The position numbers and the translations under genes were made by a program. Shown one piece after another: positions 1 through 11,098 of a stretch of DNA of 29,724 bases. The notes under the pieces are model-generated. The model did no database searches. It was not told the DNA's origin and saw only the letters and a program-made list of their open reading frames with translations. Origin of the DNA: Liolophura sinensis (taxonomy: Eukaryota > Mollusca > Polyplacophora > Chitonida > Chitonidae); contig NW_027018412.1 in assembly GCF_032854445.1 (NCBI RefSeq), forward strand, positions 1 to 29,724. Direction: 5' to 3'. Every line of letters begins with the position of its first letter. Position 1 is the stretch's first letter.

Positions 1-319
1 GTTATCCTGTGAGTAGTATACAGACATTGGTAGGCCCTTAGTTCACATAAGAGGCCATAAGCGTAGAGTTGGCAAATGGTCAAACTTAACCGCGATGAAA
101 TACGGCGTCTTGTCGACTTACCTCTGTTAAGGTTTTCTTCTAACTGTTCATGTTAACAGATAGAATTTAAACACAAATATTACACCCCAAACATGACAAG
201 CACAATTAGGTAAAAATATGGTGCTGTGACGTTAACTGCTATATTTTAGAAAGTAAATTAGAATTTTAGTATATAATTACTCAAAATGCTACGTTGTCAT
301 CACATTAAACATGCAATAA
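1..319. other. Non-coding AT-rich flank, left of minisatellite
   Basis: No gene is seen here. The stretch at about 71-165 (containing GTTGGCAAATGGTCA and AACTGTTCATGT) has a diverged counterpart at about 1260-1345, on the other side of the minisatellite. The array therefore sits between two related flanks. Confidence 0.6.
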
Positions 320-1196
320 CATCAAAGCAATGCCAATGGACCAGGCCTCGGACTACCAACAGGAACCAGACATCGGACTATCAGTAGGGACGAGGCCTCG
401 GACCACCTGCAGAGCCCAGGCCTCGGACCAGGCCTCGGACTACCGGCAGACATAAGGCCCTCGGACCACCGACAGGGACCAAGCCTCGGACCAGGCCTCG
501 GACTACCAGCAGGGACCAGGCCTTGGACCAATAGCAGGAACCAGGCCTCGGACTACCAGCAGGGACAAGGCCTCGGACCACCAGCAGAGACCAGGCCTCG
601 GGCCACCAGCAGGGACCAGGCCTCGGACCAGGCCTCGGACCAGGCCTCGGACAACCAGCAGGAACCAGGCCTCGGACCACCAGCAGGGACCAGGCCTCGC
701 ACCAGGCCTCGGACAACCAGCAGGATCAGACATCGGACCACCAGCAAGGACCAGGCCACAGACCAGCAGCAGGGACCAGGCCTCGGACCAGGCCTCGGAC
801 CACCAGCAAGGACCAGGCCACGGACCAGGCCGCGGACTACCAGCCGGGCCCAGGCCTCGGACCACCAGCAAGGACCAGGCCTTGGACCAGCGGCAGTAAC
901 CAGGCCTCGGACCAGCAGCAGGGACCAGGCCTCGGACCAGGCCTTGGACTACCAGCAGTGACCAGGCCTCGGACTACCAGCAGGAACCAGGCCTCGGACC
1001 ACCTGCAGAGCCCAGGCCTCGGACCAGACCGCGGACTACCAGCAGGGCCCAGGCCTCGGACCAGGCCTCGGACCAGGCCGTGGACTACCAGCAGGGCCCA
1101 GGCCTCGGACCAGGCCACGGACTACCAGCACGGACCAGGCCTCGGACCACCAGCATGGACCAAGCCTCGGACCAGGCCTGGTCCCTGCTGGTAGTT
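320..1196. repeat. GC-rich minisatellite array
   Basis: This is a long array of short degenerate units built from two modules: GGACCAGGCCTC (12 bp, itself repeated head to tail) and a longer GGACTACCAGCAGG-type unit, shuffled in higher-order combinations. Both strands are open over long distances and would give Pro-Gly-Arg or Trp-Ser-Glu-Ala repeats. These are by-products of the array, not genes. The right end stops in an inverted half unit around ACCAGGCCTGGT (about 1171-1194), so the last units form a hairpin. The surrounding DNA is AT-rich, so the array stands out as a GC island. Confidence 0.9.
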
Positions 1197-1499
1197 TTAT
1201 ATACTATATAAAAATCTTCAGCACATAGACTAAAACCAGAGCACCTGCGACAGTGTGATAGTTGGCAAATGGTCACGCGTAACCGGGCCTGTTGTCAGTT
1301 TGAGTTTTATTTTAACTGTTCATGTAAACGCTTAAACAGATGTCCCTTGGCAACATGCAACATGACCTAGACACTGGATATAGAATACAGGAACCACAGA
1401 AAAGAACTGAAATAAACAACACAATATATTAAACATAATATTATATTATATCAAATTATACTTTGCTACGCAATATTTATAAGGTGACGATTATTTGCA
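1197..1499. other. Non-coding stretch right of minisatellite
   Basis: No gene is seen. It contains the second, diverged flank copy (about 1260-1345) that matches 71-165, followed by AT-rich DNA. Confidence 0.55.
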
Positions 1500-1835
1500 T
1501 TGTTTTCAAGACCATAGAGAAGCTGAACTCGGGGGACCCGGGACCAAACCCGTCTCGGGTCATACCAAAGGCTTTAATAATGGCATTTGTTGCTACTTGC
1601 TACTACTGCGCTTATCGCTGAGAGGAACAGGGCAAGGAAACATGAATGGTTGGCCAAGTGTTAGCATATTGTCATGTTTTGTGTCTTCGGCATGGTACAT
1701 CAGGGGCGGCAGCACTTTGCGGCATGGGCTCGCCCTGCCACAAGAAGACGCGGTATTGCGCAGAAACCTTATGATTCCTTGTCGTCGACTGACTGAAAAA
1801 TTGTCAAGTACGACGTTCAACCCCAAGCATTCATA
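1500..1835 (+). repeat. Dispersed repeat, GC-rich, with tRNA-like start
   Basis: This GC-richer block has a GACCCGGGACC...CTCGGGTC inverted pair near its start and ends in a segment with GTGTCTTCGGCATG, GGGGCGGCAGCACTTTG and CTCGCCCTGCCAC. A diverged inverted counterpart of this last segment lies at about 11975-12150 (GCCGAAGACACC and GGCGGCCACAAAG). A family with two copies in one window is a dispersed repeat. Its open frames are short, with no protein similarity I recognise. The assignment to a mollusc non-autonomous element is from recall of repeat style, not from a search. Confidence 0.55.
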
Positions 1836-2244
1836 GGGATTTTCATCATAGGAATTTCATCATTAATATTTAGAGTCGTCCTAGTTTTACGACAAAATTG
1901 AAAATGAGCGTACAAATCTATGTCAAGAGTAATTTCACAGGTAAAGACTAAATCTGATTTTAATAAGCCTAGGACAGCTTCGTTATCATTGGATTTTGGC
2001 GTTTTGAGTGGTGGTCTTTGTGTTGCTAGGCGTCAGCTAATCTATAGTGCTAGACGTCAACCAGAAGGTCCCTGGCTCGAAACCATTCCTCAACTGTTCA
2101 GGTGCGATTTTGTCAGTGGTTTTGTCAGATAACTGGAAATGTTTAGCTCGGACTTCCGTCAGTCCCTAAAACATGACCTAGGTAATTCACTTGGAAATGT
2201 TCATATTAGAATCCTCGTTTTAATTTATCAATTAATAATTGATT
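1836..2244. other. Non-coding stretch
   Basis: AT-rich DNA. No exon, RNA gene or recognisable repeat is seen. Confidence 0.5.
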
Positions 2245-2457
2245 GGGCGCCTCCGTTTGCTCAGTTGGTTATCGCGCAGCGTAATGACCCAGAAGCCTCT
2301 CAACAATGCGGTCTAGCTGATGCGTGGGAGGCCGGCAGCAACCTAGGGTTGGCCGGGGCTCTGCCAGGCTTCCTCCCACCATAACGCTGGCCGCCGTCGT
2401 ATAAGTGAAATATTCTTGAGTACGGCGTAAAAGACCAATCAAATAAATAAATAAATG
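2245..2457 (+). mobile_element. tRNA-derived SINE, near complete
   Basis: The head at 2245-2290 has a tRNA-like box A (GCTCAGTTGGTTATCGC). The middle is a CCGGCAGC...CTTCCTCCCACC segment. The tail core (CCGTCGTATAAGTGAAATATT, then GAGTACGGCGTAAAA and CCAATCAAATAAATAAATAA) ends in AAAT repeats. The same tail core recurs at 7761-7973, 11611-11654 and 12192-12270. This class of SINE with a strongly conserved tail is widespread in molluscs (recalled, not searched). Confidence 0.85.
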
Positions 2458-2530
2458 ATTAATTTAATTGATTGATTGAATGATTAATTAATTGATTAAT
2501 TAATCTATAAATTTATTTATTGATGATCGC
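2458..2530. repeat. ATTAATTGATT-type low-complexity DNA
   Basis: Simple AT-rich tetranucleotide drift (ATTA/GATT/AATT) that continues the SINE poly(AAAT) tail. Nothing else is visible. Confidence 0.6.
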
Positions 2531-2569
2531 ACTTTTCTTGAAGGCTTTAGGGGGTGTAAGAGCCGTGTA

Positions 2570-2815
2570 AGCATGTAAATCGTGTGAGCATTGCACACGT
2601 ACATAACACACCTACACAACATACATACACGGTATAACGAGCATCGCGCAGGTACAACAAACAAGAACACCGGACACGTACATAACGTACGTGAGCAGGA
2701 CACGTACATGTACACGTGAAAAGCACACGTACATGTTCACAGTACAAGCTAACAGGACACGTACATGTACACAATACACGTGTGCACACTACATGCACAC
2801 GTACACAGCATGTTT
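2570..2815. repeat. ACGTAC/GTACATGTAC palindromic simple repeat
   Basis: Many interspersed copies of ACACGTAC and GTACATGTAC, each near-palindromic, occur over about 240 bp. The open frames here are Cys/Thr/Arg-rich on both strands and reflect the repeat, not coding. Confidence 0.75.
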
Positions 2816-3847
2816 ACGTTATCTTTTCGAACATTATGTACAGTACTTTAATCATTCAGTCCAGCGTTGTGTTTTCAGTTAACATATTTTAATTCGGAAT
2901 AACCATGCGGGAATTTGTAGTGTTTCGCCTACCTAATATGTCTATACGGTTTTATTATCTTATCAGTGCCCCAAACTTTTTCATTTCGAGGTAAATCTTG
3001 GGCCTAGTTTGAGCATGCGTAACGTACAAGGCTGAGACGTCCGTGGCGCATCTTTGTATATCTACATGCTCGCTCGATGAACCCGATATTTACACTTAAC
3101 CCGAGGAATGTGATTTTGTATTACTAGAGCATGCATTACAATGGTCATTCATTCCGTAAGACCATGTAGAAATCTGATGATGCGATACAAATAAAAGTCC
3201 GTTTTCACTTCTTAAATTAGATTCATTGCCATTCGTCATTTCCATTTAACCGATCCCGAAAGCTTGAATATAACAGGGCGTACGTTCCATGAGAGTACGT
3301 TCCATCCTGCAACTGCCAACAGACCATGTTGCAGATGAAGTACAAATAACCAAGACGCTTTTGCGAATAGCTATATCGGGTCTTTAAGGCTTCTCTTAGA
3401 AGAGTTGTTTCCCTTGTTCCATGTTGAGGCACAGGGTAAAACTGTCAGTGACCAGTCAAACCGCTCAAGTTTATACTTGTTCAGTTTCAGTTTGGAGTCA
3501 GCTCACCCTACACTGAACAAACTTCTACTCCTACAAGTACTTCGTTTCGTCACAATAAGTAGGCCTATTCTGTGGCAACCTCAACATTTGACGCCAGGGC
3601 GACACATGATTCATTATCCTATGAATTTCAATAAAACGGAAATACTGCATCCTTCATGTAACGCGTTGCCTCACTCGTTGTACTTGCCACCATACTCCAC
3701 TAAGTGGACTTGTGTAGAATACATCTTTATTGCTCATATTGCTTTAACTAGATTCACCTAAAGGCGAGTACTACACGTCTTTTGGTGTTCGCCGCTGTAT
3801 AACGAGTTCAATATTCAATCTCTTAGCGGCTGAGGAATGAGGTAGGT

Positions 3848-3876
3848 GGGTAGATGGGTGGGTGTTGGTGTGGGGG
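3848..3876 (+). other. Potential G-quadruplex
   Basis: Four G runs (GGG, GGG, GGG, GGGGG) are separated by loops of about 5, 1 and 9 bases. This is weaker than the motif at 14724-14740. Confidence 0.4.
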
Positions 3877-4879
3877 TGTATATTGGGTGTGCAATATCAG
3901 CTCCATAGTCCATGTTTACATATCTCAGCAGATCCCTCTTCTGTGCTATTAAAATGTATTTCCACTGTCTATTTACAACACGCCAATTTCCAGAAGTGTG
4001 CTTTTAAGGAATCAAGCTTTTGAGAAATGGCGGTGGAATTGGGTACCGGAGATATCGCATTACTCAAACTTGCCGCAATAGCTTCCACTTATTGGCGTTT
4101 TTCAGTATGACATCATCAGATACCTTGACGATATAACGATGTAATGTGGAGATGACAGAGCTTGTCAGTCGAGCTCTTAATAAACAAAACAGACGCTCAA
4201 GCCAATATATTTCCGCAATCAAAGTCAAAGGAAACATGAATGTGACGTAGATGTCAGATGAAAGCCCATTGAAATTGTCCACAAAACTAGTTGGATTCGT
4301 TATATTATAATTTTTCAACCTATAAAAATGCATTCAACGTTGACCTTTTCTCGCTATTTTGGGACGTCACATCAGGATTTTGCACATTAACACGCATATA
4401 TCGTTAGATTTCATCGTTCTAAATGCGTATACATGTAGATCATGAATGCATTCACCGAGTGGAATTTGAAACGAACTACTTCAAGGAAAAACTATAGATG
4501 TCATTAATACCCTCTGTGTCACTACCGTGGAGTGTGATGTTTTAAAACCATTTTACTCGGTTGACAAATTCTAAAAGAATAAAGCAAACTATTTTGCTGA
4601 AGAGCGTTTAATGGTCTTTCATCTGGTATATACTTCATTTTAGTGTTTGTTTGCATTTGATAATTTATCATGTTCATCACTATTTAATCATCGGATAATG
4701 TTTATGATCAGTTATATATTTGAATTTGCTGTTTCGTGCCGTTCCAAAAAATGTTTCACATAGTGGTTTGCCATATGGGTGGAAGAAATCGGAATGAAAC
4801 TGGAGTGTCTCGTTAAACTCTGCCCTTTGTTAGACATTTACAAACCTATGCTGATTTAAATGGCGCAACAAAATTAATA

Positions 4880-4930
4880 ACGGCTGGATTCGAACCTAAG
4901 GCCACACTGGTCACGAGCCGATTGGCTGCG
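4880..4930 (-). repeat. tRNA-like fragment
   Basis: Read on the minus strand, GGTTCGAATCC matches a tRNA box B. No full cloverleaf is visible, so this is a tRNA pseudogene or SINE head relic. Confidence 0.3.
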
Positions 4931-5508
4931 ACGAAAACACAAAACTCAACGAAAGCAAAGTTGACAGATGTTTACGAATGGTCAAGAAAAAATATGTAAT
5001 TGATGACATTAATGGTACAAGAACAGGCGGCATTTTTACTTATATTACACACTTCTTTCATGAATAATAAATATCAGGACTTTGTCTTTTCTTTTTTACA
5101 AATATTACATACTGTGCAATGTCACATTTGTTACAACGTAATTATATTACACGGCTGGGTACATTAACCCGTGAACTTAATGTAACCCAACGTGAATAAT
5201 TACAGCAAAACTGTTATGACTAAAATACAAATACAGTGGTATTCACACTGATAGGTTATTATTACCTCTTAGCTAACGGTGGAGAAAACAAAAATTATAT
5301 AAAGTTCAGATTAAAGAGTGAGAAAAGTTCGTTGTAAATATGTTTTTCAATATTTTTTTGATTTTTCTTTAAAGAGAAAAAGACACAATTGTATATTACA
5401 AAAATATTTTCAAATACCTTTTACTCCTGAAAGAAAATATCAAAAACAATTTTAAAAACAATATTTGCTAATAATATTTCAGGCTCTTTTATCTGATGTT
5501 CACATAAT

Positions 5509-5514
5509 TTTATT
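5509..5514 (-). terminator. Possible poly(A) signal of the RLR gene
   Basis: AATAAA reads on the minus strand about 240 bp past the stop codon of the last RLR exon. The region is AT-rich, so the hexamer could be chance. Confidence 0.25.
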
Positions 5515-5753
5515 TTCTTTCTCCTTTACCGGTCTATCCAAACTTCGTGAGTTATCTTTCACCTCTCACTGAGAGTAGGCTACATCATAGTCACACAATA
5601 TAGAATATCACATTTTCCAAATGTATGAATGTACTAATGTAACAAACCGGGGTGAATAACGAATAAGTTTGTTATTGCACCAGTGAGCAATACGAGCGCT
5701 GGGTGCTCACATTCTTCTGTGTTATTCTGTGATAGTCTGGTGTGACGACTGCA

Positions 5754-6427
5754 CTACACCTCGTTTACTTTTGGCAAATTCTTTAGTAATTCTGCAACAG
5801 GTTCGCCCTCCACACAGAAAGTAGACGGGAGACACCGAAGTAGGTCACGATTGTACTGAAACGTGCCACAATTGACGCCACAGCGGTTCCAGCTGGGAAA
5901 GTAAGGTGTGAAGTAACTGTCGACGAAGATGTCAAGGCCTTGTTTGGAAAAAGCAAGATGAGAATGCCGAAGGACGTATACAACAATGCCCCACTTCTCC
6001 CCACAACGCTTGCAGACGAAGCGTCCAAGTTTGGCATATCCGTCATTGAAGACGATCTGCTCTGGATGTTTAATCGTCTTCAGCTTGTGAATGACATTCG
6101 AGTCCAGGCAGAGCCAAAGGCTGTCAAGCTTGCGAATGTAGGTTTCGTTACAAACAAAAACCCCGCATCCATGACAAAATAAATCCGCTCTGCTCTCTTC
6201 AAACGGCTGTTCAATTTCGTAGTTGAATTGAGCCCACGATTTTCGTTCGCTTTTGCCAGTCTGGATGTTCGTCAAGGCCTGATTGTACTCCTCGGTGAAA
6301 TGACGTTGGAGTTGTGTTACTTCCATGCTCGTCACTTCCTTGATGGATTCCAGGAGCAAGTCAACACCGTAGGGTGGGATCGTGTCGTCAAAAGAAAAGC
6401 GACTCACTTCCGCTTTGTCCGGCTGAT
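5754..6427 (-). CDS. RIG-I-like receptor, last exon (pincer + zinc-binding CTD)
   Basis: This exon codes 223 residues and ends in TAG. The acceptor is a pyrimidine-rich tract ending GTTTGCTACAG, and the exon opens with two bases of a split codon. Residues about 25-70 (LLLESIKEV...QRHFTEEYNQAL) look like the pincer helices that link the helicase to the sensor domain. Residues about 82-150 carry the RLR C-terminal domain: FCHGCGVFVC, then FVCKRCGEKWG, the two CxxC pairs that bind zinc, with the typical WG. In RLRs this domain binds 5'-triphosphate or double-stranded RNA in the cytoplasm and licenses signalling. The frame is open and undamaged. RIG-I-type versus MDA5-type cannot be decided here. 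Confidence 0.85.
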
Positions 6428-7760
6428 CTGTAGCAAACAGATTGAAACATGTCATGTACTAAAATCGACGATTTTAACCTCCGTCTTAAAACATTGGTGC
6501 TGAGACTTCTAAGTCATGGTTTTAGTATTAAGTGCCTCCACACGAAGTTTCATACATTTTGCCAAACATATACCAGCCATTCATCACTACTTAAAATTAT
6601 AGAGTGTAAGCTTTATTGCACTATGCGCTTTGTACGTATGTATTTAATTACCGGTTAACTTCACCACTAGGGGGCTGAATAAACAAAAACATGTGCAGTT
6701 TTAATATTATCGCTATGATTTATATGAGATTTCCTTTAAAGACGAATCTAAGAACTACGACATTTGTATGCCTCTCTTACACCCATACTCCTTACAACAC
6801 ATGCGTCGCTCTCTACCTTTCGCTTTACATCTCTGTAACCACTAGTAAACTTTACACATAAGTGTTGAACGACGCCGAGGTCACTGTGGTAACTATGATG
6901 AGGCAGGGAGTGATGTCAGAAAACACAAACAATCCGTCTCCATATTTGTCTCTAACAACACTTTATACACAAACATTCGATTTATATAGAGTATTTACAA
7001 AATGATTCTAACCAAAACATAAAACTATTATATTGATGAAAACTGATTAAATAGTTCCACGGGAGGACACGCGTGACGAGACTAAGCCTAAACTAGCCTA
7101 TGAGCGTCTCCCAGGCTCCAAAGGTCAAACTTGCCTAGTGTAAAGCGCAAGGAGGAAAGCGACGCGTGTGCTGTAAGAAATATATCTTAAACCATCTAGG
7201 GGCGCTTCAGGCAAACCTCAACAACATGTTAATATCTCCAACAAGCTTTAGGTGAGGGAACCTAGTCTCAGAAAAATAATCTACTACATTTAACGGAAAG
7301 CCCGTTGTCAGTGTGACGCTGGAATCATCTGCTATAGGAGCAGACCATTCTTTTAAGAATAGTACATATATTCTATTTTGAGTGCGGCGTAAACACCATC
7401 AAAATGACACACTATGCTACGTTAATTTGACACAAAGATTTGTTAGATTAACAGGATAATACTATGACAGAGTGTTATGTTCTAATAAGGGAATACATTC
7501 TCGCCTCACTTAGACATCAGGCATTGTGTACTTTTTTCAGTGTATAGAGAGTTCTATTGCCAACACAGCCAAGAAGACTCATGATCTTCTCTAAATGAAC
7601 AGGATTCATATCCCCATGACAACAGTAACTTCTGATATGCAAACTGATATCCCTAACAGTTAAGTCTTGGATCAGCGTACAGATAGTCACTGATCATGAT
7701 TCCATCAAGTAGGTCCTTTCTAGGTCATCTTCTTAAGGAAACTAAATTGATTTATCCATT
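6428..7760. other. RLR intron, left part
   Basis: No exon is seen. Helicase motifs expected between the two flanking exons were looked for on the minus strand and not found. About 7377-7402 (GAGTGCGGCGTAAACACCATC) is a diverged fragment of the SINE tail core. Confidence 0.45.
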
Positions 7761-7973
7761 CATTTATTTATTTGATTGGTGTTTTACGCCATGCTCATTA
7801 TGGAGAGAGGAAACTCACAACCACCAGCAGGTTGCTGACAGACTTTCTTACGTACGACTGGAGAGGAAGCCAGCATGAACTGGATTTGAATTCACAGCGA
7901 CCGCATTGGTGGGAGGCTCCTGGGTCATTGTGCCGTGCTGGCGCACAACATCGCCTCGGCCACAGAGGCTCCG
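7761..7973 (-). mobile_element. tRNA-derived SINE, internally deleted
   Basis: This minus-strand copy has the AAAT tail at 7761-7775 and the core GATTGGTGTTTTACGCC. A gap follows where the AAGAATATTTC...GGTGGGAGG part should be, then GAAACTCACAACCACC...GCAGGTTGCTGACAG and a tRNA-like 3' half (AGCGACCGCATTGGTGGGAGG, GGCTCCTGGGTCATTG). Family membership follows from the tail shared with 2245-2457. Confidence 0.85.
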
Positions 7974-9435
7974 AAACTAAACTAATAGAATAACATACGC
8001 CTTACAAAGGCATAATATCACACCCAATCACGCTGATAAACTTTAGTGGATATAATGTTCCTTCAGATGCCACACAAATATAAAACTCAACAGTATGAAT
8101 GAAAACTTTGTTGTTTTACTCAAACTGGCTTCACGATTCATCTGTAGAGGGTCAGTTTGGCTGAATATTTGGCCTGGACTAAATCTAGACTTGTGACGTC
8201 TAACAAATTGTAATCAACATCACTGCATTTTTTACATAATTTTGCTTAAGCCATGGTGCTTGGGAGTATCTTATCATTTACATAATTGAATAATTTGAAT
8301 AAACTCTAACCGAAATAGCTTGAAAAAGAGGTCGAATTTCACCGGTTACGTGTGACCTTTGTGCCAACTATCACCCTCCATCCTGAAAGTCCTGTATTAT
8401 GTTAATAAGACGGCCTCAGTGCAGACAACTGACCCCTCACCCCTTAAGGCTTAACTTTTCCACCTGGAGAGGTTTAGTTCTTTTTGCTGAGTGGAAGCTC
8501 TCACCGGATGTTGATTCCTTGACGAACTGCACTGTTTCCTTCGTCCATATCAGTGTGATACAAGGCGTAAAACCAAAGACAAATGAGCTGAACTGTTTCA
8601 GTGATTTCTCATTTCTCCTCGATGAACTAGTTAGGAGGTCTCAAAAAACTAAACAAACGCATAATAATTATCTAGGCGTAATACCTTGATGCTCCCAGGT
8701 GACGAAGCCATTGTACGGAGAGTCAGTTCGGATAATGCAATTCCAGTAATAGGGCCCTCCCTTTAAGTGATAGACCAACAATGGCCAAGTCGTTATCAAG
8801 ACATCACACCCACGTCGAAGATGTTCCATTGTTTCATTCACTGAAACATATGTACTTCAGCTTTATGAACCCAAAAGAACGTTGCTTTTAACAGAACAAA
8901 AGAAGCAGACAAGGCTCGTTATGTTAATCATAGTTTTCTTTTTACAGTATCAAGAAGATGTCAATAAAAACCTGATACAAATCATGGGCTTATTAAATCG
9001 GGGCCCCGATAGTATTTCCGGCCAATGAAAATAAATAAATAAACCAATGAAAAGAAGTATTTCGGATCCAAGTTCGACTATACGACCTTCGTATTGGTCA
9101 TTCATACAGTTCTAAAAATAATAACAACAACAGTTCATAAAAAAATTCTCTTTTTCTCAGACTTCAAAAAGGAAATTTTTTCCCAGTAATATAAAAAATT
9201 AGGAATAAAAATCTCTTTTTGCACCTTCAAAGAAATTTTTAATGTTTCCGAACTTATCACCTTGTGTAGAGTTTTCTCTGCAATGTTTAGCCTCGTATTC
9301 GTGGCTGATTCTGATTCTTAACAACCAAGGTTCTCGCCAAGTTTCATTAACTTTCACTTTGTAGCTCTCTGTCCGACAGCTTATCAGTCAGAGAACCACA
9401 GTACTGTGTCTACTTAAGAGTAGGGGATGTCCCAC
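7974..9435. other. RLR intron, right part
   Basis: AT-rich, with an AAAT run near 9025. Open frames such as 8399-8689 (plus) have no motif and are probably chance. A minus-strand open stretch at about 9260-9385 has no recognisable motif and no clear splice sites. Confidence 0.45.
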
Positions 9436-9651
9436 CTCTATCGTTAGCCCAGGCACCTTTACACTTGATTCCTGTCGATTGTTTCAGATACATGCACATC
9501 GACGGCACGGCAACCGGATATTTCACCAGAATCGCTACTTTTGGTCGTCCTTTATCTCCATAAAGTCTTGTCAGCTTCTGCTTTAAAGAATCTATCATCG
9601 GGTTCTCGTATTCTTCGGATTGGCACAACTCTCTCAGAGTCTTTGCCTTCT
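9436..9651 (-). CDS. RIG-I-like receptor exon (start of second helicase domain)
   Basis: This is a 216-nt exon, phase 1 at both ends. The acceptor is TATATTTCTTTCAG and the donor is GATAGAG followed by GTGGGA. The peptide runs SEEYENPMIDSLKQKLTRLY, then KVAILVKYPVAVPSMCMYL. This matches the way RLRs leave the insertion domain (NPKL/NEKL-type motif) and enter helicase domain 2 with the strand of motif IV. An alternative donor (TGTAAAG before GTGCCT) would shorten the exon. Phases match the exons on both sides. Confidence 0.7.
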
Positions 9652-9938
9652 CTGAAAGAAATATAAACAAATTTCTAAGACTCTAATTAAGAGATTATGC
9701 AAATCAGCGGCAATGTTCGCTGAACGAGATTCAGTACTAGTTATTCTTAATTTTTGTTATTGTTTAACCGTGACCATACTCAAGAATGTTTCACGTATAT
9801 GGAGCATGGTTTTACGTGTGAATGCATAGACGGAACCTAAGTGCTCGGTGCTAACCACCGCTCTTTGGCATGTTGGGTGGCGACCGTTCGCATGTTTGAG
9901 ATACAGAAGTGCACCCCATATTGGTACGTATATACATA
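9652..9938. other. Intron with SINE remnant
   Basis: About 9774-9800 (ACTCAAGAATGTTTCAC) resembles the SINE tail core in diverged form. Nothing else is recognised. Confidence 0.35.
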
Positions 9939-10065
9939 TGTATGCTTGGGCTTTTAAGTGGTACTTAACAATTTTTCAGTCAGATGACGAGGAATCTATG
10001 ATGAGGAGTCATACGTCGTTTGTACATACTGTGTCTTCCTGTAGCAGGCCGAGTATATGCCACCA
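9939..10065 (+). repeat. Dispersed repeat, TTAACAATTTTTCAGTC family, copy 1
   Basis: TATGCTTGGGCTTTTAAG, then TACTTAACAATTTTTCAGTC and AGATGACGAGGAATC. The same module appears at 10188-10262 and, more diverged, at 11903-11962. The first 18 bp also occur as islands inside the (TA)n region at 10591-11045. Confidence 0.6.
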
Positions 10066-10187
10066 AAGTGCTGTCGCCACTGAATTATATCATGCACTTG
10101 TATTTGAACTTATTTTGGCCGATACAAATTTGCACTCATTCTTTAAGCTTTCCGAATCGTTCACTGATCGAGTCTCCGTCTGTGTGA

Positions 10188-10460
10188 GTGCTTGGGATTT
10201 AACGTCGTAGTTAACAATTTTTCAGTCCTATGACGACGAAGGAGACCTTATAGTGTATGTAATGCGCCACCTTGTTGCAGGCGGATTTCCACTGTTCTTT
10301 TATTTGGTGCTGCTTCACTGAGAAGACGAAGGTAAATAAGCCGCCCCGCCTGAGCCATTATACAGGTCAACCAGTTGTTCCATATCCCCATAATACTGAA
10401 CTGAAAGCTACAAGTTCCTCTTTAGGTCTTTGGTGTGACCCGACTCAGGATTGAATTTGG
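10188..10460 (+). repeat. Dispersed repeat, TTAACAATTTTTCAGTC family, copy 2 (longer)
   Basis: GCTTGGGATTTAACGTCGTA, TTAACAATTTTTCAGTCC and TATGACGACGAAGGAGACC, then a 190-bp body with CGGATTTCCACTGTTC and AAGCCGCCCCGCCTGAGCC. It ends near GGTGTGACCCGACTCAGGAT. The module is shared with 9939-10065. The tail looks like a degraded reverse tRNA region, suggesting a SINE-like or other non-autonomous element. Confidence 0.6.
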
Positions 10461-10564
10461 ATCTAAGTCCCTAGAAGCAGACATTCGACCTAGTTCATCG
10501 GGGCCGGTGAACTAAAGTATGAAAACTGGGTGTCGTTCGGCATAGTTTGAATCGAAAAATCGTA

Positions 10565-10613
10565 TGTATATATATATATATATATATATTTTTAGTATGT
10601 ATGTTTGGGCTTT

Positions 10614-10689
<76 letters not shown>

Positions 10690-10712
10690 TTTAGTTTGTA
10701 TGCTTAGGCTTT

Positions 10713-10775
<63 letters not shown>

Positions 10776-10787
10776 GGCGCTGTTTTC

Positions 10788-10858
<71 letters not shown>

Positions 10859-10930
10859 CATATATATATTATATATATATATATGTATGTAAAAGCCCAA
10901 GCATATATATATATTTATGTAAAAGCCCAA

Positions 10931-11025
<95 letters not shown>

Positions 11026-11087
11026 CATAGAAAACAGCCCCCTATATATATATATATATATATATATAAAGGGGGCTGTTTTCTTGT
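10565..11087. repeat. (TA)n composite with inverted unique islands
   Basis: About 520 bp of TA dinucleotide repeat is broken by short unique islands. GTTTGGGCTTTTACA-type islands (10591-10616, 10691-10715) point one way and GTAAAAGCCCAAGCATA islands (10885-10905, 10915-10933) the other. GGGCGCTGTTTTCTAT (10776-10790) and GGGGGCTGTTTTCTT (11071-11085) are opposed by AGAAAACAGCCCCCT (about 11028-11043). The block is a large imperfect palindrome. Tyr-Ile repeat frames here are not genes. Confidence 0.9.
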
Positions 11088-11098
11088 CGTTTGGTTAC

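Larger units (their letters stand above)
2816..5500. other. Non-coding region downstream of the RLR gene
   Basis: No exon with a recognisable domain is seen on either strand. The content is AT-rich single-copy-looking DNA, a G-rich patch at 3848-3876, a tRNA-like fragment near 4885-4925, and low-complexity A/T runs at about 5330-5470. Short open frames (for example 3405-3761 plus and 4064-4333 minus) lack any motif and are probably chance. Confidence 0.5.

Noticed and set aside
320-1276. Long open frames rich in Pro, Gly, Arg, Trp and Ser on both strands
   Set aside because: They are translations of the minisatellite in several frames at once; no start context or domain.
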